Shown one piece after another: positions 1 to 8,449 of a DNA stretch of 64,000 bases. Position 1 is the stretch's first letter. Each line of letters starts with the position of its first letter. This DNA is from Amphibacillus xylanus NBRC 15112 (GTDB taxonomy: Bacteria; Bacillota; Bacilli; Bacillales; Amphibacillaceae). The stretch spans positions 620,001 to 684,000 of the forward strand of contig NC_018704.1 in the NCBI RefSeq assembly GCF_000307165.1. Reading direction: 5' to 3'. The notes beneath the pieces were generated by a model. It saw only the letters and a program-made list of their open reading frames with translations. It was not told the origin of the DNA and made no database searches. Position numbers and translations under genes: made by a program.

Positions 1-381
1 CTAGTAGATAGATTTGTCATTGACTCGGCTGCAACTAGTAATTGGAATGAAGGAAAACCTCCACACGAGGGGACACAAAAGAAATTAAAAGAGCATAACC
101 TTTCATTTGAAGGGATCTATTCTAGACAAATTACTGCAGCTGATTTTAATCAATTTGACTATATCATTGCTATGGATGATCAAAACTTGGTTGATTTAGA
201 GAATATTCGCAAGCAAACCACACATGCTAAGATAGTTAAGCTTATGGACTTTGTTGATAATGCAACGATTGATTATGTTCCAGATCCATACTATACAGGG
301 GATTTTGAAGAGACATTTCAACTAGTTGAACTTGGTTGCCAAGCATTATTAGCATCGATCCGAAAACAACATCACATTTAA
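1..381 (+). CDS. yfkJ: Low-molecular-weight protein-tyrosine phosphatase, 5'-truncated by the window edge
   Basis: The frame is open from the first base, so the N-terminus with the catalytic CX5R loop lies outside the window. What remains shows the family's second half: the general-acid motif DPYY within VPDPYYTGDFEETF, and an IIAMDDQN segment typical of arsenate-reductase-like phosphatases. These enzymes remove phosphate from tyrosine (or arginine) in the cytoplasm. The two following genes match B. subtilis yfkI and yfkH in order and strand, which supports YfkJ rather than its paralogue YwlE. The internal ATG at 172 is not the start; homology continues upstream of it. Confidence 0.85.
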   Translation, partial: LVDRFVIDSAATSNWNEGKPPHEGTQKKLKEHNLSFEGIYSRQITAADFNQFDYIIAMDDQNLVDLENIRKQTTHAKIVKLMDFVDNATIDYVPDPYYTGDFEETFQLVELGCQALLASIRKQHHI

Positions 382-413
382 TATCAAATTAAATATGAGG
401 AGACGTGGCATAG

Positions 414-677
414 GTGAAAAAACATCGATTAATTAAATGGGTTCCAATCGTTGTTGGTGTATGTAGTGGTATGTTGATAGTTAGCAAAAATCGAAAAGGG
501 ATAAAAGAGCAAATTAAACAGCTATCAAATCAAGTGGTTAAACATCCTTATCAATCAGCAGTTCAAATTGAACGTTGTCTTGAGCAATCATTTAAAGTAG
601 CTAATCAGAAGCTAGACAGTCTATACAATGGTGCGTGCCAATTAGAAGAGTTAATTGATCAGATCAAACGAAAATAA
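414..677 (+). CDS. yfkI: Small YfkI-like protein with N-terminal membrane segment
   Basis: An 87-residue protein with a GTG start behind a GAGGAGA ribosome binding site. Residues 8-24 (WVPIVVGVCSGMLIVS) form one hydrophobic segment; the remainder is a charged, probably helical cytoplasmic tail rich in Gln and Lys. No catalytic motif is visible. The assignment rests on position between the tyrosine phosphatase and the YihY-type membrane protein, the same order as yfkJ-yfkI-yfkH in B. subtilis. The gene lies 33 bp after yfkJ and 39 bp before yfkH, so the three are probably one transcript. Function unknown. Confidence 0.7.
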   Translation: MKKHRLIKWVPIVVGVCSGMLIVSKNRKGIKEQIKQLSNQVVKHPYQSAVQIERCLEQSFKVANQKLDSLYNGACQLEELIDQIKRK

Positions 678-715
678 GCGAATGAGTAGACTCAAAATAG
701 ATTGGAGATATACTT

Positions 716-1558
716 ATGGCTAAATTAAGTTTTGATTCAATTAAAAAGAACTTTCTTGAACTTGTGAGGCGATTTTCAGAAGATGAGATAACGAGTTTAT
801 CAGCACAGTTATCGTACTTCTTTTTGCTTTCATTATTTCCTTTATTAATTTTTTCTGTGGCGATTGCGAGCTATTTGCCTATCGATTATATGAGAATACT
901 TGAAATGATGAGTAATTATATTCCCGTTGAAGCAATGCAATTAATCGAAAATTTTCTACTTGAAACAGTTGAATCTACTGGTGGTGGATTACTGTCGATT
1001 GCTATTATCGGTACGATTTGGTCAGCCTCTAATGGGATTAATGCAATTATGCGTGCATTAAATAAGGCGTATGATGTCGAAGAAAACCGCCCCTTTATAC
1101 TAGGTAGGTTAATTGCGATATCATTGTTAATCTCAGTTCTACTTATTATTGTCGTTGCCCTATTGTTACCGATATTTGGTCGAATGATAGGTGTCTATAT
1201 CTTCTCGTTTTTTGGTGCAAGTGAACAGTTTATTACTGTTTGGAACAATTTAAGATGGATCATTTCTTCATCGATCTTTTTTATCGGTTTTTTATATCTC
1301 TATCGAATGGCACCAAATACAAAGGTTTATCTAAAAGATGCGGTATGGGGGGCTTTGTTTACTACGATAGGATGGCAAATATCCTCATATGGATTTTCAC
1401 TTTATGTTAATACGATGGGGAACTACTCAGCAACATATGGCAGCCTGTGTGGGGTCATAATCCTCATGCTTTGGTTTTATATCTCGAGCATTATTATTAT
1501 TGTAGGTGGCGAGATCAATGCCATAATTGCTGACAAACGCGGTCGACTAAAAAGGTAA
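716..1558 (+). CDS. yfkH: YihY/BrkB-family integral membrane protein (YfkH)
   Basis: A 280-residue polytopic protein with about six membrane helices, beginning LSAQLSYFFLLSLFPLLIFSVAIASYL, a typical start of the YihY/BrkB family (once misnamed RNase BN). The family signature region around residues 100-125 (GTIWSASNGINAIMRALNKAYDVEE) and the C-terminal LYRMAPNTKV and GSLCGVIILMLWFYISSIIIIVGGEINA stretches are all present. Length is normal. It is the last gene of the yfkJ-I-H cluster and is followed by a hairpin terminator. The biochemical role of the family is unsettled; an envelope or transport role is an inference. Confidence 0.88.
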   Translation: MAKLSFDSIKKNFLELVRRFSEDEITSLSAQLSYFFLLSLFPLLIFSVAIASYLPIDYMRILEMMSNYIPVEAMQLIENFLLETVESTGGGLLSIAIIGTIWSASNGINAIMRALNKAYDVEENRPFILGRLIAISLLISVLLIIVVALLLPIFGRMIGVYIFSFFGASEQFITVWNNLRWIISSSIFFIGFLYLYRMAPNTKVYLKDAVWGALFTTIGWQISSYGFSLYVNTMGNYSATYGSLCGVIILMLWFYISSIIIIVGGEINAIIADKRGRLKR

Positions 1559-1570
1559 TCGTATGATAAG

Positions 1571-1599
1571 CAGTGTAACATTTGATACACTGTTTTTTT
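1571..1599 (+). terminator. Rho-independent terminator after yfkH
   Basis: Stem CAGTGTA / TACACTG with an 8-nt loop, followed by seven T. It closes the yfkJ-I-H unit 13 bp after the stop codon. Confidence 0.8.
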
Positions 1600-1745
1600 G
1601 TATCAAAATTTAATAAAAATATTTTTTGTTATATAACAGATGGTAAAAATTTTATAATACAGTTGAGCATTTTCCTTGCTTTAAAGTTGTAGGATTGATA
1701 ATCTTAAAATCAGATAGAATAACTATAAATTAAGGGGGACTTAAA

Positions 1746-2642
1746 ATGTTGAAAAAGAAAATCAGTTTGATTTTGTTATTAATATTTGCCTTATTTTTAG
1801 CGGCTTGTGGTGGAGATGATAAAGATATTAACCAAGCATCTGATCATACAGCGTCTGACTCGGAAACAGAAGAGGTTGCAGACGAAGGACTTTGGGATGA
1901 AATTAAAGCTGCTGGAGAAATTACTGTAGCTACATCTGGAACTTTAATTGCTGCATCATTTTATGATGAGAACGATGAATTGACAGGCTATGATGTTGAG
2001 GTTGCAAAGGAAATTGCAAGACGCCTTGATTTAGATATTCATTTTGAAATTATGGGTATCGACAGTATGTTCTCTGCAATTAATAGTGGTAGAGTTGACT
2101 TAGCCATGAACGATATTGAAGCAACTGAAGTGCGAAAACAACAATTTAACTTTTCTGATCCATATAAATACTCACATGCTGTAATGGCGGTTAGAGAGAG
2201 TGATTTATCTGGTATTCATAGCCTTGAAGACTTAGAAGGGAAGAAAGCAGGCGGTGGAGCGACAACGATCTATAGTCAAATAGCAGAGCATTTTGGCGCT
2301 GAGGTTGTTACATATGGTAATGCTAATAATGAGGCTTACTTACGAGATGTATCAACAGGGCGTACAGATGTTGTAATCAATGATTATTATTTAACAACAT
2401 TTGGCGTAGCAGCATTCCCAGACTTTGATTTGACTGTTCACCCTGACATTGCCTTTCACCCAAGTGAGCAAGCTGTTGTGATGAAAAAGGGTGAAGATCA
2501 ATTGACAGAAGTGATTAATCAAGTGCTTAAAGAAATGCGTGAAGATGGTACTTTAACTGAGATAGCAATTAAATTCTATCAAGAAGATGCTTCAGTACAA
2601 AAAGATCAAGAAATAGAGACGGTTGAGGGACTAGAGCTTTAA
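1746..2642 (+). CDS. Amino-acid ABC transporter substrate-binding lipoprotein
   Basis: A 298-residue family-3 solute-binding protein. The signal peptide ends in the lipobox LAAC with Cys21, so the mature protein is tethered to the outer face of the membrane. A flexible acidic linker (residues 22-50) precedes the two-lobed domain, with typical TGYDVEVAKEIARRL, NSGRVDLAMNDIEAT and FNFSDPY segments. It resembles the cystine/polar amino-acid binders TcyA and YckB. A strong RBS (AAGGGGGA) precedes the ATG. The permease gene follows after 31 bp. The actual ligand cannot be read from sequence. Confidence 0.9.
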   Translation: MLKKKISLILLLIFALFLAACGGDDKDINQASDHTASDSETEEVADEGLWDEIKAAGEITVATSGTLIAASFYDENDELTGYDVEVAKEIARRLDLDIHFEIMGIDSMFSAINSGRVDLAMNDIEATEVRKQQFNFSDPYKYSHAVMAVRESDLSGIHSLEDLEGKKAGGGATTIYSQIAEHFGAEVVTYGNANNEAYLRDVSTGRTDVVINDYYLTTFGVAAFPDFDLTVHPDIAFHPSEQAVVMKKGEDQLTEVINQVLKEMREDGTLTEIAIKFYQEDASVQKDQEIETVEGLEL

Positions 2643-2673
2643 TAGAATCGATGAATAAGGGGCGAACGTTGAG

Positions 2674-3342
2674 ATGTTACTTGCATTCTTTGATGTAAAA
2701 CTTGCAATTGAAAATTTACCTATGATCTTATCGGGCTTACCAATGACGATTTATGTTTCATTGATAAGTATGGGAATTGGTATGGTGCTAGGATTATTTA
2801 TCTCTTTAGCTCGTCAATCAGCAAATAAACTTTTGCAGATTCCAGCCCGGATCTACATCTCATTTATGCGTGGGACACCAATGCTCGTCTTTTTATTCTT
2901 AATTTACTTTGGCCTACCAGCTGCAGGGATTGAATTTACTGCTTTCCAATCAGCGCTAATCGGTTTTGGTTTAAATAGTGCGGCTTATATTGCAGAAGTA
3001 AACCGTGCTGCATTAAGTAGCGTTGAATATGGGCAATGGGAAGCCTCCTATTCATTAGGACTTGGATATCGTGACACACTCCTTGGGGTTATATTACCTC
3101 AAGCAACACGGATTGCAATTCCACCATTGACCAATATTTTTCTTGATTTAGTTAAAGCGACATCATTAGCTGCGGTGATTACTGTGCCAGAATTATTTCA
3201 GAAAACACAGATTGCAGCAGGTCGTTCGTATGACACAATGACGATGTATATTCTAGTAGCATTAATTTATTGGCCATTATGTTCTTTAATTGCTTTTATT
3301 CAAGAACGACTAGAAGGATATTTCAATCGATTTGTAAATTAA
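2674..3342 (+). CDS. Amino-acid ABC transporter permease (HisM/TcyB family)
   Basis: A 222-residue permease with about five membrane helices. The EAA loop (EYGQWEASYSLGLGYRDTLL, residues ~113-132) that docks the ATPase is intact, and the FMRGTPMLVFLFLIYFGLP segment is typical of polar amino-acid transporters. It forms a transport unit with the preceding lipoprotein. No ATPase gene follows: the transcript ends in two hairpins and then an insertion sequence. A shared ATPase encoded elsewhere is likely, as suggested for the yckA-yckB pair of B. subtilis (inference). Confidence 0.9.
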   Translation: MLLAFFDVKLAIENLPMILSGLPMTIYVSLISMGIGMVLGLFISLARQSANKLLQIPARIYISFMRGTPMLVFLFLIYFGLPAAGIEFTAFQSALIGFGLNSAAYIAEVNRAALSSVEYGQWEASYSLGLGYRDTLLGVILPQATRIAIPPLTNIFLDLVKATSLAAVITVPELFQKTQIAAGRSYDTMTMYILVALIYWPLCSLIAFIQERLEGYFNRFVN

Positions 3343-3343
3343 A

Positions 3344-3413
3344 AAACTGGAAATTTCACTAGCTGCGTTAAGCTTTTAACTTAAAAAACGCCAAAGTGAT
3401 ATTCCAGTTTTTT
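3344..3413 (+). terminator. Long-stem terminator after the ABC permease gene
   Basis: AAAAAACTGGAA...TTTCACT and AGTGAT...TTCCAGTTTTTT are inverted copies flanking an inner loop of about 30 nt. The T-run at the 3' end makes this the operon's terminator; it could act in both directions. Confidence 0.7.
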
Positions 3414-3428
3414 ATAGTTTTACAATAT

Positions 3429-3470
3429 ATAACGTTGGTGAGTTTGAGAACTTACTAACGTTATTTTTTT
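3429..3470 (+). terminator. Second hairpin with T-run
   Basis: AACGTTGGTGAG and CTTACTAACGTT form a stem followed by TTTTTTT. Its core GTTGGTGAGTT recurs in hairpins at 44532-44574 and 51229-51273, so it may belong to a small family of related hairpin repeats. Confidence 0.55.
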
Positions 3471-3499
3471 ATTTTAAGTATATTTAATTTTGTAATTCG

Positions 3500-3580
3500 C
3501 GTTATAAACCGCAGTTAGCCGAACCTCCGCGTTCCCGCGGAAAGCGAGTGTATTTCACCTGCGGTGAACAAGTTGTATCT
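3500..3580 (+). repeat. GC-richer intergenic repeat remnant (Bacillaceae REP-like)
   Basis: A short block (CCTCCGCGTTCCCGCGG... AAGCGAGTG...TTCACCTGCGGTGAAC) much richer in G+C than its surroundings, with internal CCGCGG and TTCACC...GGTGAA inverted repeats. I recall similar CCGCGGAAAGCGAGTG blocks as dispersed intergenic repeats in Bacillaceae genomes. There is no coding capacity. Confidence 0.4.
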
Positions 3581-3695
3581 TTATTAAAACTAAAATAAAT
3601 TTATTCTCTACTAATTATAAAACCTACCAACTCTATTTGACATTGCTGTGCACCCCTAAAGTTAGACCGAAAATCTAACCTTAGGGGTGTTTCTT

Positions 3696-4205
3696 ATGGT
3701 GAAATATAATTTTGAATTTAAATTAGAAGTAGTAACTGCTTATTTAGCAGGTAAAGGAGGTTATAAATCATTAGCTAATCAATTTTCAATTTTTGATAAA
3801 AGCACTGTTAGAAAATGGGTTAAAGTTTATGAAACGATGGGTGAATCAGGTCTAAAAAGGAGAAAGTCACATAAAATTTATTCTGTTCAATTTAAGTTAG
3901 ATGTTCTACAATATAAATTAAGAACAGAAGAGTCTTATCAAGATGTTGCCTTGAAGTTCAATATGCACGAACCATCGATTGTCGCCAATTGGATGCGTAT
4001 TTGGAATAAAGAAGGCATTGATGGGCTCTCTAAACCAAAGGGGCGTCCTCCTATGTCAAAAAAGAAAAAGCAAAAGAAAAACGATAATACTTTAACTAGG
4101 GCACAACAGCTTGAACGAGAAATTGAATTACTTCGTGCGGAAAATGCTTACTTAAAAAAGCTCCGAGCTTCAGGAATAAATATTCCAAGCCGACTGCGAA
4201 AGTAG
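3696..4205 (+). CDS. IS150-type transposase OrfA (HTH DNA-binding part)
   Basis: A 169-residue protein with two helix-turn-helix units (YLAGKGGYKSLANQF..STVRKWVKVYE and SYQDVALKFN..SIVANWMRIWN), a basic linker (PPMSKKKKQKKN) and a C-terminal leucine-zipper-like heptad (LEREIELLRAENAYLKKL). ATG 3696 is preferred over GTG 3687 because AGGGG at 3683-3687 lies at proper spacing. That RBS lies within a hairpin made by the IS left end (CCCCTAA...TTAGGGG), which would block translation of read-through transcripts. It ends shortly after the frameshift site at 4154-4160. Confidence 0.9.
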   Translation: MVKYNFEFKLEVVTAYLAGKGGYKSLANQFSIFDKSTVRKWVKVYETMGESGLKRRKSHKIYSVQFKLDVLQYKLRTEESYQDVALKFNMHEPSIVANWMRIWNKEGIDGLSKPKGRPPMSKKKKQKKNDNTLTRAQQLEREIELLRAENAYLKKLRASGINIPSRLRK

Positions 4206-5098
4206 AATCTAGAATTATTCATGCTCTTCGTGAAGATTTTAAACTAGCAGTAATTCTTGAAGCGACAGGATTTCCAAAGGCTACGTACATGTATTGGCAA
4301 AAACGATTCAACGAATCGAATCCAGATGAAGAGATTGAACATCTAATTAAAGAAATATTCAAGGAAAACAACGGTAACTATGGTTACCGAAGAATTTGTA
4401 TGGAGTTACGGAAATGTGGACACATCGTTAATCACAAGAAAGTTTTACGTATTATGAATAAACTTAATTTGACATGCACAAAATTCACGAGAAAATCAAG
4501 AAAATATAATTCATACAAAGGAACTGTCGGAAAAGTTGCTCAAAATCGAATTAACCGTAGATTCAATACACATATTCCTTATCAGAAAATAACAACTGAT
4601 ACAACAGAATTTAAATATTACACAAAAGATCAGAGCGGTAAAACCGTTATTAAGAAGGCGTATCTTGACCCTTTTTTAGATATGTTTAATGGTGAGATTT
4701 TATCATATAGATTATCCCAACGACCAAGTGCGAAAGCCATTTTAGATGCATTGAATGAGACAATCATAATAACTAAAGAGTGTCCTTATCGAACAACAAT
4801 TCATACAGATCAAGGTTGGGGTTACCAAATGAAGGCTTTCCGCAAGCGATTAAAGGACAATAAAATATTTCAAAGTATGTCACGAAGAGGTAATTGTTTG
4901 GATAATTCTCCGATGGAGAATTTCTTTGGGTTAATGAAACAGGAGATGTATTATGGAGTTATATACGAATCATTTGAAGAGTTGAAACAAGCAGTTGATA
5001 AATACATTTATTATTATAATAATAGACGAATAAAAGTAAAATTGACTGGCATGAGTCCGGTTGAATACCGAAAACAAGCCAGCCAATTAGTAGCTTAA
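4160..5098 (+). CDS. IS150-type transposase OrfB (DDE integrase), made by -1 frameshifting from OrfA
   Basis: The catalytic half of the IS3 transposase. In the -1 frame the reading is open from the slippery heptamer A_AAA_AAG (4154-4160), continuing from the OrfA zipper as APSFRNKYS. The first internal ATG is at 4289. An HTH_21 region (GNYGYRRICMELRKCGHIVNHKKVLRIM) precedes the rve core with D (TTDTTEF), D (HTDQGWGY) and E (NSPMENFFG), the complete DDE triad. The fused OrfAB product is the active transposase in this family. No stop or frame damage is seen. Confidence 0.9.
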   Translation, partial: APSFRNKYSKPTAKVESRIIHALREDFKLAVILEATGFPKATYMYWQKRFNESNPDEEIEHLIKEIFKENNGNYGYRRICMELRKCGHIVNHKKVLRIMNKLNLTCTKFTRKSRKYNSYKGTVGKVAQNRINRRFNTHIPYQKITTDTTEFKYYTKDQSGKTVIKKAYLDPFLDMFNGEILSYRLSQRPSAKAILDALNETIIITKECPYRTTIHTDQGWGYQMKAFRKRLKDNKIFQSMSRRGNCLDNSPMENFFGLMKQEMYYGVIYESFEELKQAVDKYIYYYNNRRIKVKLTGMSPVEYRKQASQLVA

Positions 5099-5145
5099 AT
5101 ATTAAGTCTAACTTTATGGGTTCAGTACACATTGAACCTTTTTTA

Positions 5146-6312
5146 TTAATGATTTAATACAGGCTTTTTCTTTACGAAGAATAAGGTGGAGAGAATAATC
5201 AAAATAACGACAATCATATAGAAAAAGGATACGTTAGGGAAAATATCAATAAATAATCCACCTAAATTTGGTCCGGCAATACTACCTAAGCTAAATGATA
5301 CACCACACATAATGTTCCCTGCTGGAAGTAGCTCTCTAGGGACAATATCTGCCATGTATGAGACCCCCATTGAAAACAGAGAACCTAGCAACATCCCAGA
5401 AAATGCGAATGTACAGATTAATGCGACTGTTGAGTGTTCAAATTGTGCGCTTAAGAAAAAGATAACTGAACCTATTGCGGTAACAATCCCTAACAATTTC
5501 TGTCTACCAATTCGATCACCTAATGCACCAAGAGGTACTTGGGTAATGAGCGTCGATAGAGAGAAGAATGGAATGATCAATGAAATTACCTCAACATCAT
5601 GACCGATTCTTAATCCATAGATTGGGAAAATACCATGTAAGAGAGCTTCGAGAATACCATAAGCTAAAGGACCTAAAAAGGCAATCCAAGCTAATTTTGT
5701 CGATGTTATAAAGCGTTGTATTGTTGAGGTTGTCTGAACATTATCAATTTCTCCACTTTCTGCAATATGTTCATTTTTAATAAACCAAACTAATAACCAA
5801 ACGGTTAAGCATAATCCAGCTGCAATTAAAAACGGCAGGCTTTCATGAATTTGAATAAATCGAGACATCAATGGACCGAATGCAAATCCTAAACTGAAAA
5901 ACAAACCGTATAAAGCGACAGTTCTTCCTCGCCTACTAGCAGGTGTTGTTGACGTAATCCATGTTTGTGAAGAAAAGTTCACCATTTGATCACCAATTCC
6001 AATTAACAAGCGAAGGACAAACCAAAAGACAATCGATTGATAAACTGGAAACAGGATCAGTGCGATAAACATTAACAGACCACCAAGCAAGATAATTGGT
6101 TTGTAGCCAAACTTTCGCAAAGGTTTTTCCATAAATGGAGAAGCAATTAATACACCAATATATAAACCGGTTGCATGTAGACCATTAACGGATGACGATA
6201 CACCATTCTGTTCTAATATAATTGCAAGTAATGGAAGTAGCATACCTTGGGAAAATCCTGATATCATTACAAAACTTACAAGAACCCAAAACCTCGAACG
6301 TGTTGAAATCAA
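5146..6312 (-). CDS. yfkF: MFS transporter (YfkF-like)
   Basis: A 388-residue, 12-helix major facilitator superfamily permease of the drug:H+ antiporter type: GFSQGMLLPLLAIILEQNGVSS in helix 1, PLRKFGYKPIILLGG at the 2-3 loop, RRGRTVALYGLFFSLGFAFGP in helix 5 and GDRIGRQKLLG in the second half. The start is TTG at 6312, behind a GGGGG run. The divergent neighbour is yfkD, and yfkC follows, matching the yfkF/yfkD/yfkC group of B. subtilis. The stop lies only 17 bp from the IS right end. Substrate unknown. Confidence 0.85.
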   Translation of the reverse strand: MISTRSRFWVLVSFVMISGFSQGMLLPLLAIILEQNGVSSSVNGLHATGLYIGVLIASPFMEKPLRKFGYKPIILLGGLLMFIALILFPVYQSIVFWFVLRLLIGIGDQMVNFSSQTWITSTTPASRRGRTVALYGLFFSLGFAFGPLMSRFIQIHESLPFLIAAGLCLTVWLLVWFIKNEHIAESGEIDNVQTTSTIQRFITSTKLAWIAFLGPLAYGILEALLHGIFPIYGLRIGHDVEVISLIIPFFSLSTLITQVPLGALGDRIGRQKLLGIVTAIGSVIFFLSAQFEHSTVALICTFAFSGMLLGSLFSMGVSYMADIVPRELLPAGNIMCGVSFSLGSIAGPNLGGLFIDIFPNVSFFYMIVVILIILSTLFFVKKKPVLNH

Positions 6313-6479
6313 ATTATTTAACCCCCAAACTTCAAAATCATTAACCTATCTTACTTTATATCTTTTTCTGAAAAAAAACAATCTATACTGAAATAGTCAG
6401 ACAATAATCGTATATTATTTACATAAAAAATATAACTTAGTAGCAAACTAACAAAAAAAGAGCAAAGGAGTCTAAAATT

Positions 6480-7232
6480 ATGAAATATATCCTACCAGTG
6501 ATTATGTTCTTTTGTTTAACTACTGAGGTACTGGCAGAGGTCGACTTCACTACAATGCTTCCGGAGCATATACCGTCTCATGTTCAATCGATCGAAAAAG
6601 AAAATACTGCAAATCAAAAACAAAGAGAACTACTAGAAGTAGAACCGAACGAACAAACAGCTAAGTTGTTAGAGAAAACAGAAGTTAAAATTACTAACCC
6701 CCATTTAATTGAACAGCTAAACGCTACAGAAGTAAATCAATCAGTATTTGCTTTTGGTTATTCGAGTGAAGTATATCTTGGACGCTGGCCGTTATCTTAT
6801 CAGTCAGTAGAATCATCTGTAAATTGGGCGTATCAGAAAATCAATGATAATTTTATTGGAGATCATCCGCTAACGTATGTTCAAAGTGAAGAACGACACG
6901 TTAGTGGTGGATTGCAAAGTAAGTTAGCCAATAGTGACCAAGTACAAAATATGATATTACAAGACGCACAAGAACGGATTAAGTGGCCAATTGATTATGA
7001 GTCGACATTTGGGATAAACACAACGAAGCAACTCCCAATGACTAATGATGCTCGTGCAGAACAACTTGAAGCTTATGCCGCTGCTGTTAAAGAAATTGGC
7101 AAAGTGACTTACGGTGAAGTTTACTTAAAGATGAAAGGCCGAAAACAAGAATTGAAAATAAAAAATATTGTAGAAGAAGAAGTCATTGCCTGGTTACCGA
7201 TTCAAGATCATCTAGCCTTTCATTTAAAATAA
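6480..7232 (+). CDS. yfkD: Secreted YfkD-like protein
   Basis: A 250-residue protein with a Sec signal peptide (residues 1-19, cleavage probably after VLA) and no further membrane segment, hence exported. It contains SVFAFGYSSEVYLGRWPLSYQS and EIGKVTYGEVYLKMKGRK, segments I associate with the YfkD family of bacilli. The RBS is AAAGGAG. Gene context (yfkF-like MFS on one side, MscS-type yfkC on the other) supports the assignment. No enzymatic motif is visible and the molecular role is unknown. Confidence 0.7.
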   Translation: MKYILPVIMFFCLTTEVLAEVDFTTMLPEHIPSHVQSIEKENTANQKQRELLEVEPNEQTAKLLEKTEVKITNPHLIEQLNATEVNQSVFAFGYSSEVYLGRWPLSYQSVESSVNWAYQKINDNFIGDHPLTYVQSEERHVSGGLQSKLANSDQVQNMILQDAQERIKWPIDYESTFGINTTKQLPMTNDARAEQLEAYAAAVKEIGKVTYGEVYLKMKGRKQELKIKNIVEEEVIAWLPIQDHLAFHLK

Positions 7233-7384
7233 GTAACACCAACTCACATTGCTTGAAAATTAAAATTCATCCCCTATTATGAAGCGCATCGCAATTTTGG
7301 TTGATGCTCTTTTTTGACAGTTAGAGACAAAGATAGATTGTCCTAATTTAAATCAACTAGTCATCAAACAGTTTTCACACGCTA

Positions 7385-7430
7385 AAAAAGCCCTATTTTT
7401 AATCAACTTCCGATTAAAAATGGGGCTTTT
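7385..7430. terminator. Bidirectional terminator between yfkD and yfkC
   Basis: AAAAGCCC-TATTTTTAATC and GATTAAAAAT-GGGGCTTTT form a near-perfect stem, with A-run on one side and T-run on the other. It serves the two converging genes. Confidence 0.85.
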
Positions 7431-7436
7431 ATATGT

Positions 7437-8300
7437 TTAATGATCTTTTCTTTCTCTCGTTAGTACATGCTGTTCTGGCATTTTAATATTATGTTTGTAA
7501 AGATACTTCGCGATAATACCTCTTGTATCACGGGCGGTTTGCCAGTATGTTGCATCCTGGCATAGACCAACAATATAGAAGCTGAAGCCGCGATAATCTT
7601 CATTAGTTGATGCCATTCCAATGTATTTAAACGGCTCAATTGGTTCACCTGATAAATCTTTAAGCAGGTGTTCACCAAGCTCACGGTTAAGTGCTGAACA
7701 AATTTGTTCAATGACAAGCTCTGTTTCTTGAGGATCTTGCTCAAAGCTTGTTGTAATTTTTTCAATAATTCTCATTCGACCTTCATTGAAGTTTTCGATC
7801 GTTTGAACTTGACCATTATTAATCGATAATAGCGCACCTGACCATTTTCTAATTTTTAAAATACGAAATCCAATCGCTTCAACTGTACCAGAATGCACAT
7901 CATTGACAATGACATAATCACCAGTTTTAAGCTGCTTTTCATATACGATAAATAATCCACCTAGTAAATCTTGGACTAAGCTCTGTGCACCAAAACCAAT
8001 AATTATTCCTAATACACCTGCACCTGCGAGCATACTTCCAATTTTAATACCGAAAACATGTAAAAAGTAAAAGATAAAGCCGATTAATGCGACATATTTA
8101 ATGATTGAATTCAGTAGTGAAATCATCGTGTTTGATTCATTGGCATCGAGCAAGCGCCCTTTGCTAAAAATTGAACGCACAATACGTTGAAAAAAAAGCA
8201 TGAAAATCAAAATAATTAAACCACCAATAATAACTTTGGCGATTCTTGATTCAAAAATTAATAAAATCGTTTGATAAAACTGTTCCCAACTTAAATCCAT
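7437..8300 (-). CDS. yfkC: Small-conductance mechanosensitive channel, MscS family (YfkC-like)
   Basis: A 287-residue channel protein. ATG 8300 (MDLSWEQ) is chosen because GGAGG stands 9 nt upstream; the frame is open to 8333 but lacks a better RBS. Three N-terminal helices are followed by the pore-lining MscS helix (AGAGVLGIIIGFGAQSLVQDLLGGLFIVYEKQ) and the beta domain start (KTGDYVIVNDVHSGTVEAIGFRILKIR). The channel opens on membrane tension to release solutes during hypo-osmotic shock. It converges with yfkD. Confidence 0.9.
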   Translation of the reverse strand: MDLSWEQFYQTILLIFESRIAKVIIGGLIILIFMLFFQRIVRSIFSKGRLLDANESNTMISLLNSIIKYVALIGFIFYFLHVFGIKIGSMLAGAGVLGIIIGFGAQSLVQDLLGGLFIVYEKQLKTGDYVIVNDVHSGTVEAIGFRILKIRKWSGALLSINNGQVQTIENFNEGRMRIIEKITTSFEQDPQETELVIEQICSALNRELGEHLLKDLSGEPIEPFKYIGMASTNEDYRGFSFYIVGLCQDATYWQTARDTRGIIAKYLYKHNIKMPEQHVLTRERKDH

Positions 8301-8449
8301 CTTACATCCTCCATTTGGAATTTCAACTAACATTATAACATAATAGTTAAGCCTGACTAAATTAAAATACTTATTAGATAGGTTTTATAAATGCTTGTAT
8401 ATTAGTCGAACAAGTACGCCAAACTAACAAAAAAAAGTGGGTGATAAGC

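Larger units (their letters stand above)
3644..5129 (+). mobile_element. Complete IS3-family (IS150-group) insertion sequence, 1486 bp
   Basis: Terminal inverted repeats match at 19 of 24 positions: the left end TGCTGTGCACCCCTAAAGTT and the inverted right end TGTACTGAACCCATAAAGTT share the AAAGTTAGAC core. The trinucleotide CAT lies directly outside both ends (3641-3643 and 5130-5132), consistent with a 3-bp target duplication. Inside are overlapping orfA and orfB joined by a -1 slippery heptamer. Both frames are intact with a full DDE triad, so the element looks recently inserted and possibly active. It sits between the ABC permease unit and the MFS gene and disrupts no recognisable gene. 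Confidence 0.92.

Noticed and set aside
5312-5602. Plus-strand ORF of 96 codons opposite the MFS gene
   Set aside because: Antisense shadow of the well-conserved transporter; no RBS.
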